Shown: positions 4,790-5,332 of the stretch, piece by piece | Layout of the letters: each line of letters starts with the position of its first letter | Numbering within the stretch: the first letter of the stretch is position 1 | Assembly: GCA_030681145.1 (NCBI GenBank) | Contig: JAUXXK010000426.1 | Coordinates: forward strand, 1-5,332 | Length of the DNA stretch: 5,332 nt | Direction of reading: 5' to 3' | From: Methanobacteriaceae archaeon | GTDB lineage: Archaea; Methanobacteriota; Methanobacteria; Methanobacteriales; Methanobacteriaceae | Notes under the pieces: generated by a model | Told to the model about the DNA's origin: nothing | The model's input: the letters and a program-made list of their open reading frames with translations, nothing else | Database searches by the model: none | Program-made: the position numbers and the translations under genes

Positions 4790-5332
4790 CTAAGGTTCCA
4801 TATTATCTAATATAAATCTTGGTCGGTACCCATATTTTTCCATACAAGCTTCCAGTTTTTTATTATCTATATGATTCAAATGGGCCTTAACAATATTAAT
4901 TGTTTCGCTGCGGGAATAAGATATTTCTACTACATAAAATAATTTTTCTAAAATTTTTATAATTATTCTGGAAAAAATACCAAAATCATTGAATAAATCG
5001 TATTTTTTTCCTCTAAAACGGATTCTCCATGCCGTCTGGAATATAATATTAATATCATGAAATTCATTATAATATTTCACGTACTCATAGATACAAATTA
5101 AATAGAAATTAAGGGATTTAAAACCTGCTTTTCGGGTCCACTTACTAAAACCTATCCTTTCTGTTTTAATTAGGTGTTGGTCGTGGAACTGGTCAGCGAA
5201 TAAAACTGCATCAAACTGTGATAATTTTTTATATGCATCTTTTCGAGTTTTAGCACCCAGAGAATTTTTAAGATCCTGCACCAAAGTGCAAAAAACTTCT
5301 TTAGAAGAAGCATTTTCACTGGAAAGGCTACT
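4790..5332 (-). CDS. Unrecognised protein, 5' end beyond the window
   Basis: The frame stays open from the right edge of the window to TAG at 4790-4792, giving at least 180 residues (numbered from the edge). A TTG/GTG start near 5284-5279 is possible, but the 16 codons before it have no stop and no good ribosome site is seen, so I treat it as the C-terminal part of a longer protein. The visible sequence is rich in K, F, Y and I and has no signal peptide. Two hydrophobic-aromatic stretches (residues about 73-84, LNFYLICIYEYV, and about 122-136, FSRIIIKILEKLF) look like amphipathic helices rather than clear membrane spans. Histidines cluster in FHDQH (49-53), and there is an NIVKAHLNHIDNKKLE helix near 145-160. 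I recognise no family. It may share a transcript with the UbiA gene 56 bp downstream. Confidence 0.6.
   Translation of the reverse strand, partial: SSLSSENASSKEVFCTLVQDLKNSLGAKTRKDAYKKLSQFDAVLFADQFHDQHLIKTERIGFSKWTRKAGFKSLNFYLICIYEYVKYYNEFHDINIIFQTAWRIRFRGKKYDLFNDFGIFSRIIIKILEKLFYVVEISYSRSETINIVKAHLNHIDNKKLEACMEKYGYRPRFILDNMEP

Overview
The window looks like chromosomal DNA from a mesophilic methanogenic archaeon, most likely of the order Methanobacteriales (Methanobacterium or Methanobrevibacter type). The reasons are the very AT-rich sequence, archaeal TATA-like boxes ahead of genes, Shine-Dalgarno sequences of the AGGAGGTGAT type, oligo-T terminators, and an archaeal membrane-lipid gene (geranylgeranyl reductase) preceded by its own small ferredoxin. 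The genus is an inference from gene content and base composition.

Layout from left to right. Positions 1-456 hold no convincing gene, only AT-rich DNA with short inverted repeats and the promoter of the next gene. A 71-residue two-helix membrane protein (457-672, +) has a strong ribosome binding site and an intrinsic-type terminator. It converges with a 271-residue iron-sulfur protein (711-1526, -). Upstream of that, on the same strand, is an Hsp20 small heat-shock protein (1628-2113, -), whose true start is probably an ATG three codons inside the longest frame. A 310-bp non-coding spacer (2114-2423) separates this leftward pair from a rightward operon. That operon has a 54-residue 2[4Fe-4S] ferredoxin (2424-2588, +) followed after 13 bp by geranylgeranyl reductase (2602-3786, +). 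It converges with a leftward pair: an unrecognised protein cut by the window end (4790-5332, -) and a UbiA-superfamily membrane prenyltransferase (3936-4733, -).

The ferredoxin and reductase form a clear functional unit: the ferredoxin should supply electrons for saturating the geranylgeranyl chains of archaeal ether lipids. The UbiA-type enzyme may also use a polyprenyl substrate, but its motifs do not identify it as the lipid enzyme digeranylgeranylglyceryl phosphate synthase. Hsp20 and the iron-sulfur protein share direction but probably not a transcript, because an oligo-T tract lies between them.

I found no CRISPR array, transposon, phage gene, tRNA or rRNA, and no evidence for a wholly new system. 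The least expected structure is an 18-bp perfect direct repeat at the 3' end of the UbiA gene (3881-3898 and 3939-3956). A central complementary hexamer between the copies could pair with either one, giving two mutually exclusive RNA hairpins, one of them followed by a U-tract.
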